Notes: generated by a model not told the origin, from the sequence alone. DNA of 64,000 nucleotides from Rhodobacter sp. (GCA_020637595.1 JACKKE010000016.1:8674-72673), one strand, 5' to 3'; shown: positions 8,638 to 17,851, numbered from the stretch's first letter. A program made the numbers and translations.

Positions 8638-8745
8638 GGAACTCCTCCTGTTCGCAATGTCGGGTCACACAGACTGGCTGGAATATTGCGCAACCGAGAT
8701 GCGTTTTACATGGATCGGCCCGCGCAATACTTGTATGAATCGAAC
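8638..8745. promoter_or_regulatory. Divergent pobA/pobR promoter region with inverted repeat
   Basis: The 108-bp spacer separates the divergent starts of pobA and pobR. It holds an 8-bp inverted repeat, TATTGCGC (8684-8691) and GCGCAATA (8722-8729), with centres 38 bp apart, close to four helical turns. This layout suits an AraC-type dimer. Assignment to PobR is inferred. Confidence 0.5.
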
Positions 8746-9606
8746 ATGAACCACAGTGCGACGATCCCCTCTTTCAACCTCTTCGGCGAACAGGGCGACC
8801 TGCCGGACGTCGTTCATTGCGAGACCATCGCCGCGCGCTCGACGCTGCACGACTGGGAATTCGCCCCCCACCGCCACGCCAGGCTGCACCAAATCCTGCT
8901 CCTGCAGGACGGCGAAGGCGAGGTCAGCCTCGACGGCGACCGCCATCCGCTGTCCGCCGGCACCGTGGTCAACGTGCCGCCCGGCCTGGTGCACGGCTAT
9001 ACCTTCGCGCTGGACACAGAGGGGCTGGTGGTCACCTTTGCCACCGAGATGCTGGACGAAAGCCTGCGCCCCTCCGAGGGGTTGCGCCCGGTGCTGGCAC
9101 GGCCCGCGGTGCTGCCGGCGGACCCGGCCATCGCCACCACGCTGCGCCAGATAGCCGCCGGCTTTGCCGGGCGCGACTTTGCCCGCGCGCAGGTGCTGCG
9201 GGGGCTGGCCGGGCTGCTGCTTGGACAGATGGCGCAGGCGATGATGCGCGCAAACCCCGCCGATACCGCCGCCGAACCCGAGATCCTGACCCGCTTCCTG
9301 GCACTGGTCGACGCCCGCTTCACGCAACATCAGAGCGTCGCCGACTACGCCCGCGCCCTGGCAATCAGCCCGACACACCTGTCACGCCTCGCCCGCGCCG
9401 CCACCGGCCGCCCCGCCTCGGCCCTGATCGAGGACCGGATCGTCCGCGAGGCGCGGCGCAACCTCGTCTATACCGACCTGCCGATCTCGCGCATCGCCTA
9501 TGCCCTGGGCTTCGACGACCCCGCCTATTTCAGCCGCGTGTTCACCCGCGCCACCGGCCTCTCGCCCCGCGCCTTCCGCCAGCGGCTGAACGACGCGGCG
9601 GAATGA
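8746..9606 (+). CDS. pobR: AraC-family transcriptional regulator of pobA
   Basis: A 286-residue regulator. Residues 1-130 form a cupin-like sensor (HRHARLHQILLL, then PPGLVHGYTF), and the C-terminal 100 residues form an AraC DNA-binding domain with two helix-turn-helix motifs; the second contains the family signature RIAYALGFDDPAYFSRVF and RATGLSPRAFR. The open frame extends far upstream, but the ATG giving MNHSATIP is the first after the divergent promoter. In bacteria with this arrangement PobR binds 4-hydroxybenzoate and activates pobA. A hairpin-bearing repeat follows the gene. Confidence 0.9.
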   Translation: MNHSATIPSFNLFGEQGDLPDVVHCETIAARSTLHDWEFAPHRHARLHQILLLQDGEGEVSLDGDRHPLSAGTVVNVPPGLVHGYTFALDTEGLVVTFATEMLDESLRPSEGLRPVLARPAVLPADPAIATTLRQIAAGFAGRDFARAQVLRGLAGLLLGQMAQAMMRANPADTAAEPEILTRFLALVDARFTQHQSVADYARALAISPTHLSRLARAATGRPASALIEDRIVREARRNLVYTDLPISRIAYALGFDDPAYFSRVFTRATGLSPRAFRQRLNDAAE

Positions 9607-9624
9607 CCCTCACTCCTCGCCCCT

Positions 9625-9690
9625 CTTTGCGTCGCAAATATCGGGGGGGGGGTGAATTTGCGAAGCCAAAGAGGGGGGCAAAGCCCCCTT
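9625..9690 (+). repeat. Dispersed intergenic repeat, copy 1 (with hairpin)
   Basis: This unit begins CTTTGCGTC, continues through AAATATC and a G-run, then GGTGAATTTGCG, and ends in a GGGGGC-aaa-GCCCCC hairpin. Two further copies lie at 53385-53450 and 62449-62510 in the same orientation. This copy sits between convergent genes (pobR and rnd), where the hairpin could terminate both. Compared with the other copies it has a long uninterrupted G-tract and lost the CCT(C/G) motif. Confidence 0.8.
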
Positions 9691-9769
9691 CAGGCTCGTG
9701 TCAGCGAGCATGGCCCAAGCGGCGGCGCGGGTTTTCACTCCGTGCCAGAGCGCGGCAGCGCCCCCCCGG

Positions 9770-10933
9770 TCAGCGCGCCAGCTCGATCACCTGCACCTGC
9801 TGTCCCCTGGCCGCCAATGCCAGCTCGCCGCCGCACAGCCGCAGCGCGTCGCGGCCGAACAATTCGCCGCGCCAGCCCTTGAGGCAGGCGACGTCGCGCT
9901 TGCCGGCGGCGATCGCATCCAGTTCCGAGGTCGGGGCGATCAGCCGTTGCGCAACGCCTGACTGGTCGGCCTTGGCCTTGAGCAGCACCCGCAGCAGGTC
10001 CGCCAACGCCGGGTTCACCTGCAACTGCTCGTCATCGCCCGACGGGCGCGGCCAAGTCGCGGGATCGGCAGCCAGCGCGGTCTTGACCGCGGCCAGGATC
10101 CCTTCGGCGATATCCCCGCGCCGCGCCTCGCGCAGCAGCAGCCGCGAGCGGCCCAGCGCCTCGATACTCTCGGGCTTGGTCGAGGCCAGTTCCAGCAGCG
10201 CGTCATCCTTGTAGACCCGCGAGCGGGGGATGTTGCGGCTCTGGGCGTGATCCTCGCGGAACCGCGCCAGTTCGCGCACCAGCGCCATGAAACGACCCGA
10301 CTGCCCGCGGGTGCGGATCTTCTGCCAGGCGTCGTCGGGGCGGGTGATATAGGTGTCGGGCGTGGTCAGGGTCTCGACTTCCTCGGCAACCCAGGCGGCG
10401 CGGCCGCTCTTGGCAATATCGGCCGAGAGATGGTCGTAGATCTGGCGCAGATGCGTGACATCGGCCAGCGCGTATTTCAGCTGCGCGTCGCTCAGCGGGC
10501 GCTGCGACCAGTCGGTAAAACGCGAGGTCTTGTCGAGCGGCGCGCGGGCAATCTTCTTGACCAGCGTCTCATAGCCGACCTGCTCGCCAAAGCCGCAGAC
10601 CATCGCCGCGATCTGCGTGTCAAAGAGCGGCAGCGGGATCACCCCGCCATCGACAAAGAAGATTTCCAGATCCTGACGCGCGGCATGGAACACCTTGACC
10701 ACGGCCGGGTTGCGCATCAGCGCATAGAGCGGTTCCAGCGACAGGCCTTCGGCCAGCGGGTCGATGATCCAGGCACGGTCATTCCCCTTGCCGGGCAGTG
10801 CCATCTGCACCAGGCAGAGCTTGGCGTAATAGGTGCGCTCGCGCAGGAATTCGGTGTCGAGGGTGACGTAGGGCTCGTTTGCGGCCTCGTCGCACAAGGC
10901 GGCCAGGGCGTCGGTCGTGGTGATAATCTTCAT
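9770..10933 (-). CDS. rnd: Ribonuclease D
   Basis: A 387-residue 3'-5' exoribonuclease acting in stable-RNA maturation. The DEDDy exonuclease domain is visible: VTLDTEFLRERT (first Asp and Glu, about residues 24-35), HAARQDLEIF (second Asp) and YALADVTHL (Tyr and last Asp). This is followed by an HRDC-type region around residues 210-290. Length is normal for RNase D. It is convergent to pobR and separated from it by an intergenic repeat. A 76-bp gap separates its start from the end of the small secreted-protein gene. Confidence 0.93.
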   Translation of the reverse strand: MKIITTTDALAALCDEAANEPYVTLDTEFLRERTYYAKLCLVQMALPGKGNDRAWIIDPLAEGLSLEPLYALMRNPAVVKVFHAARQDLEIFFVDGGVIPLPLFDTQIAAMVCGFGEQVGYETLVKKIARAPLDKTSRFTDWSQRPLSDAQLKYALADVTHLRQIYDHLSADIAKSGRAAWVAEEVETLTTPDTYITRPDDAWQKIRTRGQSGRFMALVRELARFREDHAQSRNIPRSRVYKDDALLELASTKPESIEALGRSRLLLREARRGDIAEGILAAVKTALAADPATWPRPSGDDEQLQVNPALADLLRVLLKAKADQSGVAQRLIAPTSELDAIAAGKRDVACLKGWRGELFGRDALRLCGGELALAARGQQVQVIELAR

Positions 10934-11009
10934 GGGTCTCGCTTTCGCGGGGTCATCCCGCCAGATAGCGTTGCCTATAAGCGCCGCGTTCGGGAATGGA
11001 AAGCCCGCG

Positions 11010-11474
11010 TCACGATCGCTCCTGCCGGGTCAGGTGCGCCTCGCCCCGGGTCGGCCGGCCCGCTTCGCTCCCCTCGATGCGCAACCGCAGGTCGTCGCCC
11101 TGCAGACGAAACTCGAACAGGCTGCCGCTGCCGTCGTCGAGCCGCAGCAGCCCCGGCTGCGCGGTGCCCGACAGCCGCTGGGGCAGCTCGTCAGGTGGCT
11201 CGGACCGGTTCTGGGCGCTCACCGTGCCATCGTCGCGCTCGATCACCAGATAGGTAAAGGTCTGCTGCCCCTGCGCTGTCGCGCAGCGCCCCGCGAAAAG
11301 CGCGCTGGCGACCCCTTCGGGGCGCAGGCTGATGCGGCAGCGAAACCGGTCGCCGGGTTCGTCGCCCCGCGCGGCGACACCCTCGCCGCTCCAACTGCCC
11401 AGCATCCCGGACAGCGTCTGCGCCGAGGCCGGTGCTGCGGCCAGCAGCATCAGGGAAACGAGGGCAGGTTTCAT
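11010..11474 (-). CDS. Small secreted protein coupled to an RND-family exporter
   Basis: A 154-residue protein with a clear Sec signal peptide (MKPALVSLMLLAAAPASAQ, cleavage after Ala18 likely). A beta-rich body follows, with two cysteines (FRCRISL and AGRCATA) that could form a disulphide in the periplasm. I do not recognise a named family. Its ATG overlaps the stop of the large RND/MMPL gene (ATGA), so the two are co-translated. It may be a periplasmic accessory or lipid-binding partner of that exporter; this is inferred from coupling alone. Confidence 0.8.
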   Translation of the reverse strand: MKPALVSLMLLAAAPASAQTLSGMLGSWSGEGVAARGDEPGDRFRCRISLRPEGVASALFAGRCATAQGQQTFTYLVIERDDGTVSAQNRSEPPDELPQRLSGTAQPGLLRLDDGSGSLFEFRLQGDDLRLRIEGSEAGRPTRGEAHLTRQERS

Positions 11475-13603
11475 CGCAGGCTCCAGCGGATCAGTCCAGG
11501 CAACAGGAAGAGGTCGGCCACCAGTGCCAGCGCGACCGCCAGCGCGATCAACCCGCCATAGATCGCCAGCCCCGGCAGCGACGAGGCCAGCGTCACCACC
11601 AGTCCCGCCAGGATGATCCCCGAGGTAGCGGCCATCGGTGGTCCCGCCTCGGTCAGGGCGCGGGTCACCCGGGCGCCGATCGGCCCTTCGGGTGCCAGCC
11701 GCAGGCGGTTGAGGAAATGCAACGTGTCGTCGACAGCGATGCCAAAGGCGATGGTCAGCGCGATCACGTTCATAATCGTCAGCTCGCGTCCCAGCACCAC
11801 CAGCCAGGCCTCGACCCCGAGGATCGGGATCACGTTGACCACCAGCGCCGCCAGCGCCAACCGGACAGAGCGATAGACCAGCGCCACCAGCAGCGTGATC
11901 ACACCAATGGTAACATAAAGCCCCAGCCGGAGGTTGACGACCAGCCGCGGCCCCTCGGTCAACAGGGCTTGCCCCGGACCGATGATCCGCGTGTGCCCGG
12001 CCAGCCCCGCCTCGGCCAGCCGGGTCTGCAAGGCGCTCAGCGCCGCGTCCGCCCGCTGCCCGCCGCGCGCAGCGATCGGCAGGTTGGTGGGCAGGGCGTG
12101 GGCGCTGCCGTCGCGCGCCGCCATCCGTGGCAACATCGACGCCCCGCCCAGGCCCCGCGCCCAGGCCTCGCCCGCCGGGCCCCAGACCGCCCCCGCCGCC
12201 GCCTGCACCCGCGCCAGCGGATCGTCGGGATCGGCCTCGACGATGACCAGCATGCGGTCCGAGCCCAGGCCAGCCTCCTCCATATCGGCCAGGGCCAGGC
12301 TGACCTCGGCCCCGCGCGGCAGATAATCGCCATAGCGAAAGCCCATGTTCGACCCGCTCTGCAGCACCCAGAACCCGACCAGAACCACGCCCGAGATCCC
12401 CGGAATGACCCGCCCCATCCGCGCCGCGCGCAGGGCCGGCGGCACCACCGCCGCAAAGAGACGCGGTTCGCGCGTGCCCGGGCGCGGCACCCCCAGCACG
12501 GCCATCAGCACCGGGGTCATCAGCAGGACCGACGTCAGGCACAGGACCATTCCCACCACTCCCGTATAGGACATGGTGTTCAGCGACGGCGAATCCGGCA
12601 GCGAGAGCGAAGCGAAGGCGATGATCGTCGTCAGCGAGGTCAGCACCGCCGCCGGCGCTGTCTCGGCCGTGGCGCGGGCCAACCTGCGGACCCGTAGCCC
12701 GGCGTCTTCGGACCCGTCCAGCGCATGGATCCCCGCGTGATAGACATGGATCGCGTCCGAGAACGCCAGCACGATCAGCAGCACCGGCAGCGCCCCCATC
12801 ACCGGGTCGATGGCGATGCCCGCGGCCCCCATCCAGCCAAAGAACCAGGCAACCCCGGCAATCGGCGGCAGGGCGATGACCGCCACCGCGCGCCAGGTGC
12901 GAAACAGCAGCAACGAGACCAGCAGGCACAGCACCACCGCGCTGGGGGTGAGCACCTCGAGGTCGCGGATCAGCTCGGCGGCGATGGCGCGCTGCACGGC
13001 CAGCAGCCCCACCATCGACACCCGGAACGCCTGAAACGGCGCGGCCGCCTGCACCACCCGTTGCGCCAACGCATCGCCCCCCTGTCCCTCGGCCGGCACC
13101 ACCACAATGACGGTGGCCGTCAGGTCGGGCGAGATCAGCTGCGCTGCCAGCGGATCTGTGTCTCGCATGGTGTGCAACCGCTCTTCGGGCGACAGATCGG
13201 CCAGTTCCGGGCCGGTCAACCAGGCCCCTGCACGCCCCGGCGCGGGCAGGCCGGCCAGGCTGATGACCTGCTCGACCCCGTCGACGAACTGCAGCTCCAG
13301 GATCAGATCCTCGAAGGCAGCCAGCACCTGCGCGTCGGCAAAGCTGGGCGCGCGCAGCAGCAGCACCTCCTCGGCCCTGAGCGGAGAGAACCGCTCCTCA
13401 TAGGTGGTGATGGCGCGGGCCCCCTCGGTCTGCGGCCCGATCAGACCCGAGAGATCGACCGCCACCTGCAACCGCGTCGCCTGCCACAACGCCAGCACCG
13501 TGACCACCAGCAAGACCAGCGCCGGCAACAACGGCCGCACCAGCAGCCGACCGAACAGGCGGGCCACGCCCGGCAGGTCGCTGGCGGCAGGGGGTGTCGT
13601 CAT
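11471..13603 (-). CDS. RND superfamily (MMPL/HpnN-like) exporter
   Basis: A 710-residue inner-membrane protein with twelve predicted membrane segments in the RND pattern: one near residues 20-40, then five, a second periplasmic loop, and another six. Two repeats of the transmembrane core are visible, with charged residues in helix 4 (IVLAFSDAIHVYHA and TIAFGIAVDDTLHFLNR) that normally carry proton relay. It is shorter than drug-efflux RND pumps and lacks an adaptor gene, fitting the MMPL/patched-like group that exports lipids or hopanoids. I chose the ATG for MTTPPAASDLP; the frame stays open upstream without a good SD. The coupled downstream gene encodes a secreted protein. Confidence 0.85.
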   Translation of the reverse strand: MTTPPAASDLPGVARLFGRLLVRPLLPALVLLVVTVLALWQATRLQVAVDLSGLIGPQTEGARAITTYEERFSPLRAEEVLLLRAPSFADAQVLAAFEDLILELQFVDGVEQVISLAGLPAPGRAGAWLTGPELADLSPEERLHTMRDTDPLAAQLISPDLTATVIVVVPAEGQGGDALAQRVVQAAAPFQAFRVSMVGLLAVQRAIAAELIRDLEVLTPSAVVLCLLVSLLLFRTWRAVAVIALPPIAGVAWFFGWMGAAGIAIDPVMGALPVLLIVLAFSDAIHVYHAGIHALDGSEDAGLRVRRLARATAETAPAAVLTSLTTIIAFASLSLPDSPSLNTMSYTGVVGMVLCLTSVLLMTPVLMAVLGVPRPGTREPRLFAAVVPPALRAARMGRVIPGISGVVLVGFWVLQSGSNMGFRYGDYLPRGAEVSLALADMEEAGLGSDRMLVIVEADPDDPLARVQAAAGAVWGPAGEAWARGLGGASMLPRMAARDGSAHALPTNLPIAARGGQRADAALSALQTRLAEAGLAGHTRIIGPGQALLTEGPRLVVNLRLGLYVTIGVITLLVALVYRSVRLALAALVVNVIPILGVEAWLVVLGRELTIMNVIALTIAFGIAVDDTLHFLNRLRLAPEGPIGARVTRALTEAGPPMAATSGIILAGLVVTLASSLPGLAIYGGLIALAVALALVADLFLLPGLIRWSLR

Positions 13604-13849
13604 GGCGCGGAGATTAGCACGCGCGCCACGCCAGACAAGGCACCGCGCCACACGCAGGCGGGCCGGGGACGCGGCCCACACAGGCCCGGCCCGGCAACCC
13701 CGACGATGCGGCCAGATCGCCCCGGCTATGGACCATTCGAGGGGAGGCACCGTCACAGCGGCGAACACGGCAACATGGACGGCCGCGCCCAGCCCTGCGT
13801 GACCGGCCCCGCCCGCCATCACTCAAGACAGATCAGCCGAGCCGCAACG

Positions 13850-13882
13850 AAAAAGGGCTCAGGCACTTTTGCCTAAGCCCTT
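13850..13882 (-). terminator. Rho-independent terminator of the tRNA-Arg gene
   Basis: On the minus strand AAGGGCTTAGGC and GCCTGAGCCCTT form a stem with one mismatch around AAAAGT, followed by TTTTC. It starts just beyond the tRNA 3' end, as expected for a terminator. Confidence 0.8.
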
Positions 13883-13890
13883 GAATTCTA

Positions 13891-13967
13891 TGGCGCGCCC
13901 GAAAGGATTCGAACCTCTGACCCCCAGATTCGTAGTCTGGTGCTCTATCCAGCTGAGCTACGGGCGC
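13891..13967 (-). tRNA. tRNA-Arg (anticodon ACG)
   Basis: A 77-nt cloverleaf on the minus strand. The acceptor stem GCGCCCG pairs with CGGGCGC, then discriminator G and an encoded CCA. The D-arm contains AGCTCAGCTGGATAGAGC. The anticodon stem CCAGA/TCTGG encloses the loop CTACGAA, giving anticodon ACG for arginine CGN codons. The T-arm carries GGTTCGAATCC. A hairpin terminator follows. Confidence 0.97.
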
Positions 13968-14073
13968 GCTGTGGGGCGTGATCTATCGCCCCCCGCTGGG
14001 TTATGCAAGGGGGTATCGGCGGATTTCTTCGCGGCTTTTTTTGCCCCGTTCAGCAGGGTTGCCGGACGCCCGG

Positions 14074-15459
14074 TCATCCGCCATGCGGCAGCCAGATGCG
14101 GAACTCGGTGCCCTCGTCATCGGTCCGCACCAGCTCCAGCCGGCCGCCGTGGCCGCGCACCAGTTCGGCGGCGATCACCAGCCCCAGGCCGGTGCCCCCC
14201 TTGCGTGCGCCGCCCTGAAAGGCCGCGAACAGGTTGTCACGGGCGCGCGGCGGCAGGCCCGGGCCGGTGTCGATCACCCGGATCACGGTGCCGTCGTCCT
14301 GATCGCGGGCGCTGATCTCGATCGAGCCGGGCTTGCCGGTGGCCTCGATCGCCTGACGGGCATTGCGCACCAGATTCGACAGCACGCGGAACAGCTGTTC
14401 GGCATCGGCGCGCAGGCTGAGAGTCGGCGGCACATCGACCAGAAATTCCACCGGGCAATCGCCCCCGCAAGCCAGCGATTCGCTTTCCACCAGATCATCG
14501 AGCATCGGCCGCAGCGCCAGTTGCGACAGGCGCGGTGGCGGCTCCTCGGCCTTGCCGAAGGCGAGCGTGCTCTCGCACAGGTTCACCGCGCGCGACAGCG
14601 AGTTCAGCAGTTTCGGCGCCGCCCGCGTGACCGCCGGGTCCGACGAGGTCTCCATCCGGTCGGCAACCAGCGTCGCGGTAGACAGGATGTTGCGCAGATC
14701 GTGGCTGATCCGCGCCACAGCCCCGCCCAGCTGCGCCAGCCGCTCCTTTTGCCTGAGCGCCTGCGTCAGATCCTCCTGCATGTGCTTCAGGGCGTCCTCG
14801 GCCTCGCGCAGCTCGGTCACGCGGGCGGCGGGTTCGATGATATGATGCGCGTCCTCCGGGGCCTTGGCATAGGCCGCCATCGACTGGATGACATGGCGGA
14901 TCGGCGCGACGATCAGCCGCTGCACCGACAGGAACAGCAGTGCCGCGGTGGCCAGCGTGATGATCGTCGACACCCACAGGATCCGCGCGGCATAGGCCCA
15001 GAGCGAATCGCGCAGCGGCGCCCCGTCCATCGTGACTTCGATCAGCAGTCCCGCTTCCTGGACCGGCTCCCCGATCACCCGGATCACCACCCCGTCGTCA
15101 TAGCCCATCGCCGCCAGACCGTCGCGCATCTGTTCCCACAGCGATGGCGCCCGCAGGTCATAGGTGGCGATCACCGGCCCCGGCACCGGCGAGGACAGCA
15201 CCAGCTCGCGCAGCTCGTCGCGCCGCAGGACGACGTTGAACACGCCGGCGGTCGCCAGCAATTCCTCGGCCAGCTTGTCGGAAATGCTCCCGTCCGAGGC
15301 GAGCAGCGCCAGCGAGGCGATCTGCGCCCGTTCCAGCCGCGTCAGCAGATAGTCGTCGCGAAACCGGGCCACCGAAGGCACAAGGATCAGCACCTCGGCC
15401 AAAAGGACGAAGACGATCGTCAGCAGCAGAAACCGGCCCGAAAGCGTCCGAAAGAACAT
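14074..15459 (-). CDS. Membrane sensor histidine kinase
   Basis: A 461-residue kinase with transmembrane helices at about residues 10-30 and 158-178 bounding a periplasmic sensor of some 125 residues. A HAMP-like linker with coiled coil follows (180-245), then the phospho-acceptor His253 in RISHDLRN. The ATPase domain has an N box (NLVRNARQAI), G1 (DTGPGLP) and G2 (GGTGLGL). No response-regulator gene adjoins it, so its partner must lie elsewhere. The His-Asp-Leu-Arg-Asn box places it in the class with NtrB/RegB-like H boxes. The signal is unknown. Confidence 0.9.
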   Translation of the reverse strand: MFFRTLSGRFLLLTIVFVLLAEVLILVPSVARFRDDYLLTRLERAQIASLALLASDGSISDKLAEELLATAGVFNVVLRRDELRELVLSSPVPGPVIATYDLRAPSLWEQMRDGLAAMGYDDGVVIRVIGEPVQEAGLLIEVTMDGAPLRDSLWAYAARILWVSTIITLATAALLFLSVQRLIVAPIRHVIQSMAAYAKAPEDAHHIIEPAARVTELREAEDALKHMQEDLTQALRQKERLAQLGGAVARISHDLRNILSTATLVADRMETSSDPAVTRAAPKLLNSLSRAVNLCESTLAFGKAEEPPPRLSQLALRPMLDDLVESESLACGGDCPVEFLVDVPPTLSLRADAEQLFRVLSNLVRNARQAIEATGKPGSIEISARDQDDGTVIRVIDTGPGLPPRARDNLFAAFQGGARKGGTGLGLVIAAELVRGHGGRLELVRTDDEGTEFRIWLPHGG

Positions 15460-15479
15460 GCCCTACCCGCAGTGGGGGG

Positions 15480-16895
15480 TCAGGGCACGAAACGCTGCAC
15501 CAGTCCGACCACCCGTTTGACCAAAGGATTATCAAAGAGTTTCGGGGAAAAATAGGCACCCGCAGCGCGTTTGGAAAGCTCTCCCATCGTCGGATAGGGC
15601 AAAACCATACCCGCGATGGAGGCCATTTTCAGCCGGTTGGCGATTGCCAGCGCCCAGATGCCGATCATCTCGCCCGCGCCGGGGCCCGCGACGGTCACGC
15701 CCACCGGTCGCCCCTTGACGACCATCACCTTGATCAGCCCCTCGGTCCGCCCCTCGGCCTGTGCACGATCCGAGGCGTCAAAACCCAGCCGGATCACCGA
15801 CACCGCCGCACCGTGGGCGGCGCGGGCCTCGGCCTCGGTCGGGCCGATCTGCGCCAGTTCGGGGTCGGTATAGGTCACCCGCGGGATATGGTCAGCGCGC
15901 GCCCGTGCCGGCAGACCGAACAGCAACGGCCGGATCACCAGCCCCGCCTGATACCCGGCGAGATGGGTGAACTGCCCCTGCCCCGCGACGTCACCGATGG
16001 CATAGACCCGCCGGTTCGACGTCCGCAGACCCGCATTCACCACGATGCCAGCCTTGTCGCTACGCACCCCGGCCGCCTCAAGGTTCAGCCGGTCAAGGTT
16101 CGGCCTGCGCCCCGCGGCCATCAGCAGATGCGTGCCCATGAACACCGTGCCGCCCGCCACCTGCACCTCGATCGCCCCGCGCCGCCCACCGATCCGCTCG
16201 ACCTGCGCGCCCTCGATAACCTCGACCCCCTCGCCGCGCAGCCGCGCCAGCACCAGCTGCACGGCCTCGGGATCGTCGCGCCCCAGCGCCCGCGCCCCCT
16301 CGATCACCGTCACCTTGCTGCCCAGCCGGCGGTGCGCCTGCGCCATTTCCAGACCGATCGGCCCGGCACCGACGATCAGCAGATGCCCCGGGGCCTCCCG
16401 CAGGTCAAAGATCGTCTCGTTGGTCAGACAGGGCACCGCGTCGAGCCCCGGGATCGGCGGCAGCAGCGGCGACGACCCGGTGGCGATCACAAAGCGCCGG
16501 GCCCGGATGCGCTGCCCGCCTGCCTCGAGCTCGCGCGGCGAGACGAACCGCGCCCAGTCGCGGATCACCGTCACGCCCAACCCCTCGAAGCGATCCTGCG
16601 AATCGTGCGGCGCGATGGCCGCAATGACGCTGGCGACGTGGTCCCTCGAGGCGGCAAAATCCACCACCGGCTCATCGCCCGCCACCCCGGCAAAGCCCCG
16701 CCTGTGCGCCGCAGCCGCCTTGCCGGCCGCCAGCAAGGCCTTGGAAGGCACGCAGCCGAAATTCAGACAGTCGCCGCCCATCCGGTGCCCCTCGACCAGC
16801 ACCACTCGCGCGCCCATCTGCACCGCGCCCGCCGCCACCGACAGCCCGCCCGAGCCCGCGCCGATCACGCAGAGATCCGTCCTGATCACCGTCAT
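15480..16895 (-). CDS. FAD/NAD-dependent dithiol oxidoreductase (mercuric reductase / dihydrolipoamide dehydrogenase-like)
   Basis: A 471-residue class I pyridine nucleotide-disulphide oxidoreductase. It shows the FAD motif GAGSGGLSVA, the redox-active pair in CLNFGCVPSK (about residues 43-52), an NAD motif (VGAGPIGLEMAQ) and AIGDVAGQGQFTH at the second FAD site. It lacks the C-terminal Cys pair of true mercuric reductases and the His-Pro-Thr ending typical of dihydrolipoamide dehydrogenases (here YPTMGEL), so neither function is assured. It starts one base after the stop of the TVP38-type gene, a pairing seen in many bacteria. Confidence 0.85.
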   Translation of the reverse strand: MTVIRTDLCVIGAGSGGLSVAAGAVQMGARVVLVEGHRMGGDCLNFGCVPSKALLAAGKAAAAHRRGFAGVAGDEPVVDFAASRDHVASVIAAIAPHDSQDRFEGLGVTVIRDWARFVSPRELEAGGQRIRARRFVIATGSSPLLPPIPGLDAVPCLTNETIFDLREAPGHLLIVGAGPIGLEMAQAHRRLGSKVTVIEGARALGRDDPEAVQLVLARLRGEGVEVIEGAQVERIGGRRGAIEVQVAGGTVFMGTHLLMAAGRRPNLDRLNLEAAGVRSDKAGIVVNAGLRTSNRRVYAIGDVAGQGQFTHLAGYQAGLVIRPLLFGLPARARADHIPRVTYTDPELAQIGPTEAEARAAHGAAVSVIRLGFDASDRAQAEGRTEGLIKVMVVKGRPVGVTVAGPGAGEMIGIWALAIANRLKMASIAGMVLPYPTMGELSKRAAGAYFSPKLFDNPLVKRVVGLVQRFVP

Positions 16896-16896
16896 C

Positions 16897-17592
16897 TCAG
16901 CCCCTCCGCACCGCTTTCACCACCACCGGCAGCAGCGACAACGCCGCCAGCCCCAACAACGGCCCCAAGACGAAGGGCTGAAAGATGATCCCCAGATCCG
17001 GCGCCTCGCCCCGGGTAAAGACCACACCCAGTCCGGCCCCGACCCAGGTATAGATCAGCCCGCCCGGCACGATCCCCACCAGCGTGGTCCAGGCAAAGCG
17101 CAGCACCGCCACACCCAGAAAGGCCGGAATCAGATTGGCGACGAAGAACGGAACCACCGGGATCAGCCGCATCGACAAAAGCACCGGCACCTCGTTGGCG
17201 CGAATCCCGTCGCTCAGCCGTTTCACCGCCCCGTCCGAGGCGTCGATCCGCGCCCGCAAGCCCTCGCCTGGCCCGGTGCGCACCGCCAGGAACAGGATCA
17301 GCGCCCCCAGCGTCGCCGCCCCCACATTATAGACCACCCCCGGAAACAGCCCGAACAGGAACCCGCCGGTCAGCGTGATCCAGACCGCCCCGGGCAGCGA
17401 AAAGGCGACAAAGACGACATAGACCGCGATGAACAGCGCCGGTGTCAAAACCGGATGCGCATCGCGAAACGCCAGCAAAGCCAGACGGTTGTCGCGCAGG
17501 ATCTCGAAACCCAGCCGATCGCGCAGCAGCAGAAATCCGAGGATCGCGCCCGTCACGATCAGAAAGAGGGGCAACCATCGGCGCAGGGTCAT
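16897..17592 (-). CDS. TVP38/TMEM64 (VTT-domain, DedA-like) membrane protein
   Basis: A 231-residue inner-membrane protein with about six hydrophobic segments. The VTT/SNARE-associated core is recognisable from the re-entrant GGFLFGLFPGVVYN stretch and the later FFVANLIPAFLGV with a conserved proline. I start at the ATG giving MTLRRWLP because AAGGAG lies 7 bp upstream, rather than at an earlier in-frame codon. It is followed after one base by the flavoprotein gene, so both form an operon. DedA-type proteins move lipids or support membrane potential; the exact role here is unknown. Confidence 0.87.
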   Translation of the reverse strand: MTLRRWLPLFLIVTGAILGFLLLRDRLGFEILRDNRLALLAFRDAHPVLTPALFIAVYVVFVAFSLPGAVWITLTGGFLFGLFPGVVYNVGAATLGALILFLAVRTGPGEGLRARIDASDGAVKRLSDGIRANEVPVLLSMRLIPVVPFFVANLIPAFLGVAVLRFAWTTLVGIVPGGLIYTWVGAGLGVVFTRGEAPDLGIIFQPFVLGPLLGLAALSLLPVVVKAVRRG

Positions 17593-17753
17593 CACGGATC
17601 TCCTTTTCACCGGCAGGACGGTCCCGGTCCACCCCATGTTACAAAGGTCACGCTTTCGTGGCAGGCATGGCGGTGATCCGCAACCACAACCCGGCACACA
17701 CAGCGCGCCACCGATCCGGCTGCGCTTTTTTCCGTTTCCATGCCGGGCGTCGA

Positions 17754-17782
17754 TTGACTTGCGCGCCCGCCTTGGCTATTGC
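17754..17782 (+). promoter_or_regulatory. Sigma-70-type promoter of rpmH
   Basis: TTGACT (17754-17759) and TATTGC (17777-17782) are separated by exactly 17 bp and lie about 70 bp upstream of rpmH, with no competing gene between. This matches a housekeeping promoter for rpmH-rnpA. Confidence 0.7.
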
Positions 17783-17851
17783 CCGGCCCTCAGAAGGAAT
17801 TTGCCCTCGAATCCCCCGTCGGATTCGGGCCGAGTATAAAGGACCGGAGCG

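Noticed and set aside
11010..12929. A 639-codon minus-strand open frame
   Set aside because: Only its last 154 codons (from the ATG at 11474) form a real protein with signal peptide; the earlier part is an out-of-frame reading of the RND exporter gene.
13891..13967. tRNA-Arg as attachment site of an integrative element
   Set aside because: No integrase gene lies nearby and I saw no repeated tRNA 3' end elsewhere in the window.
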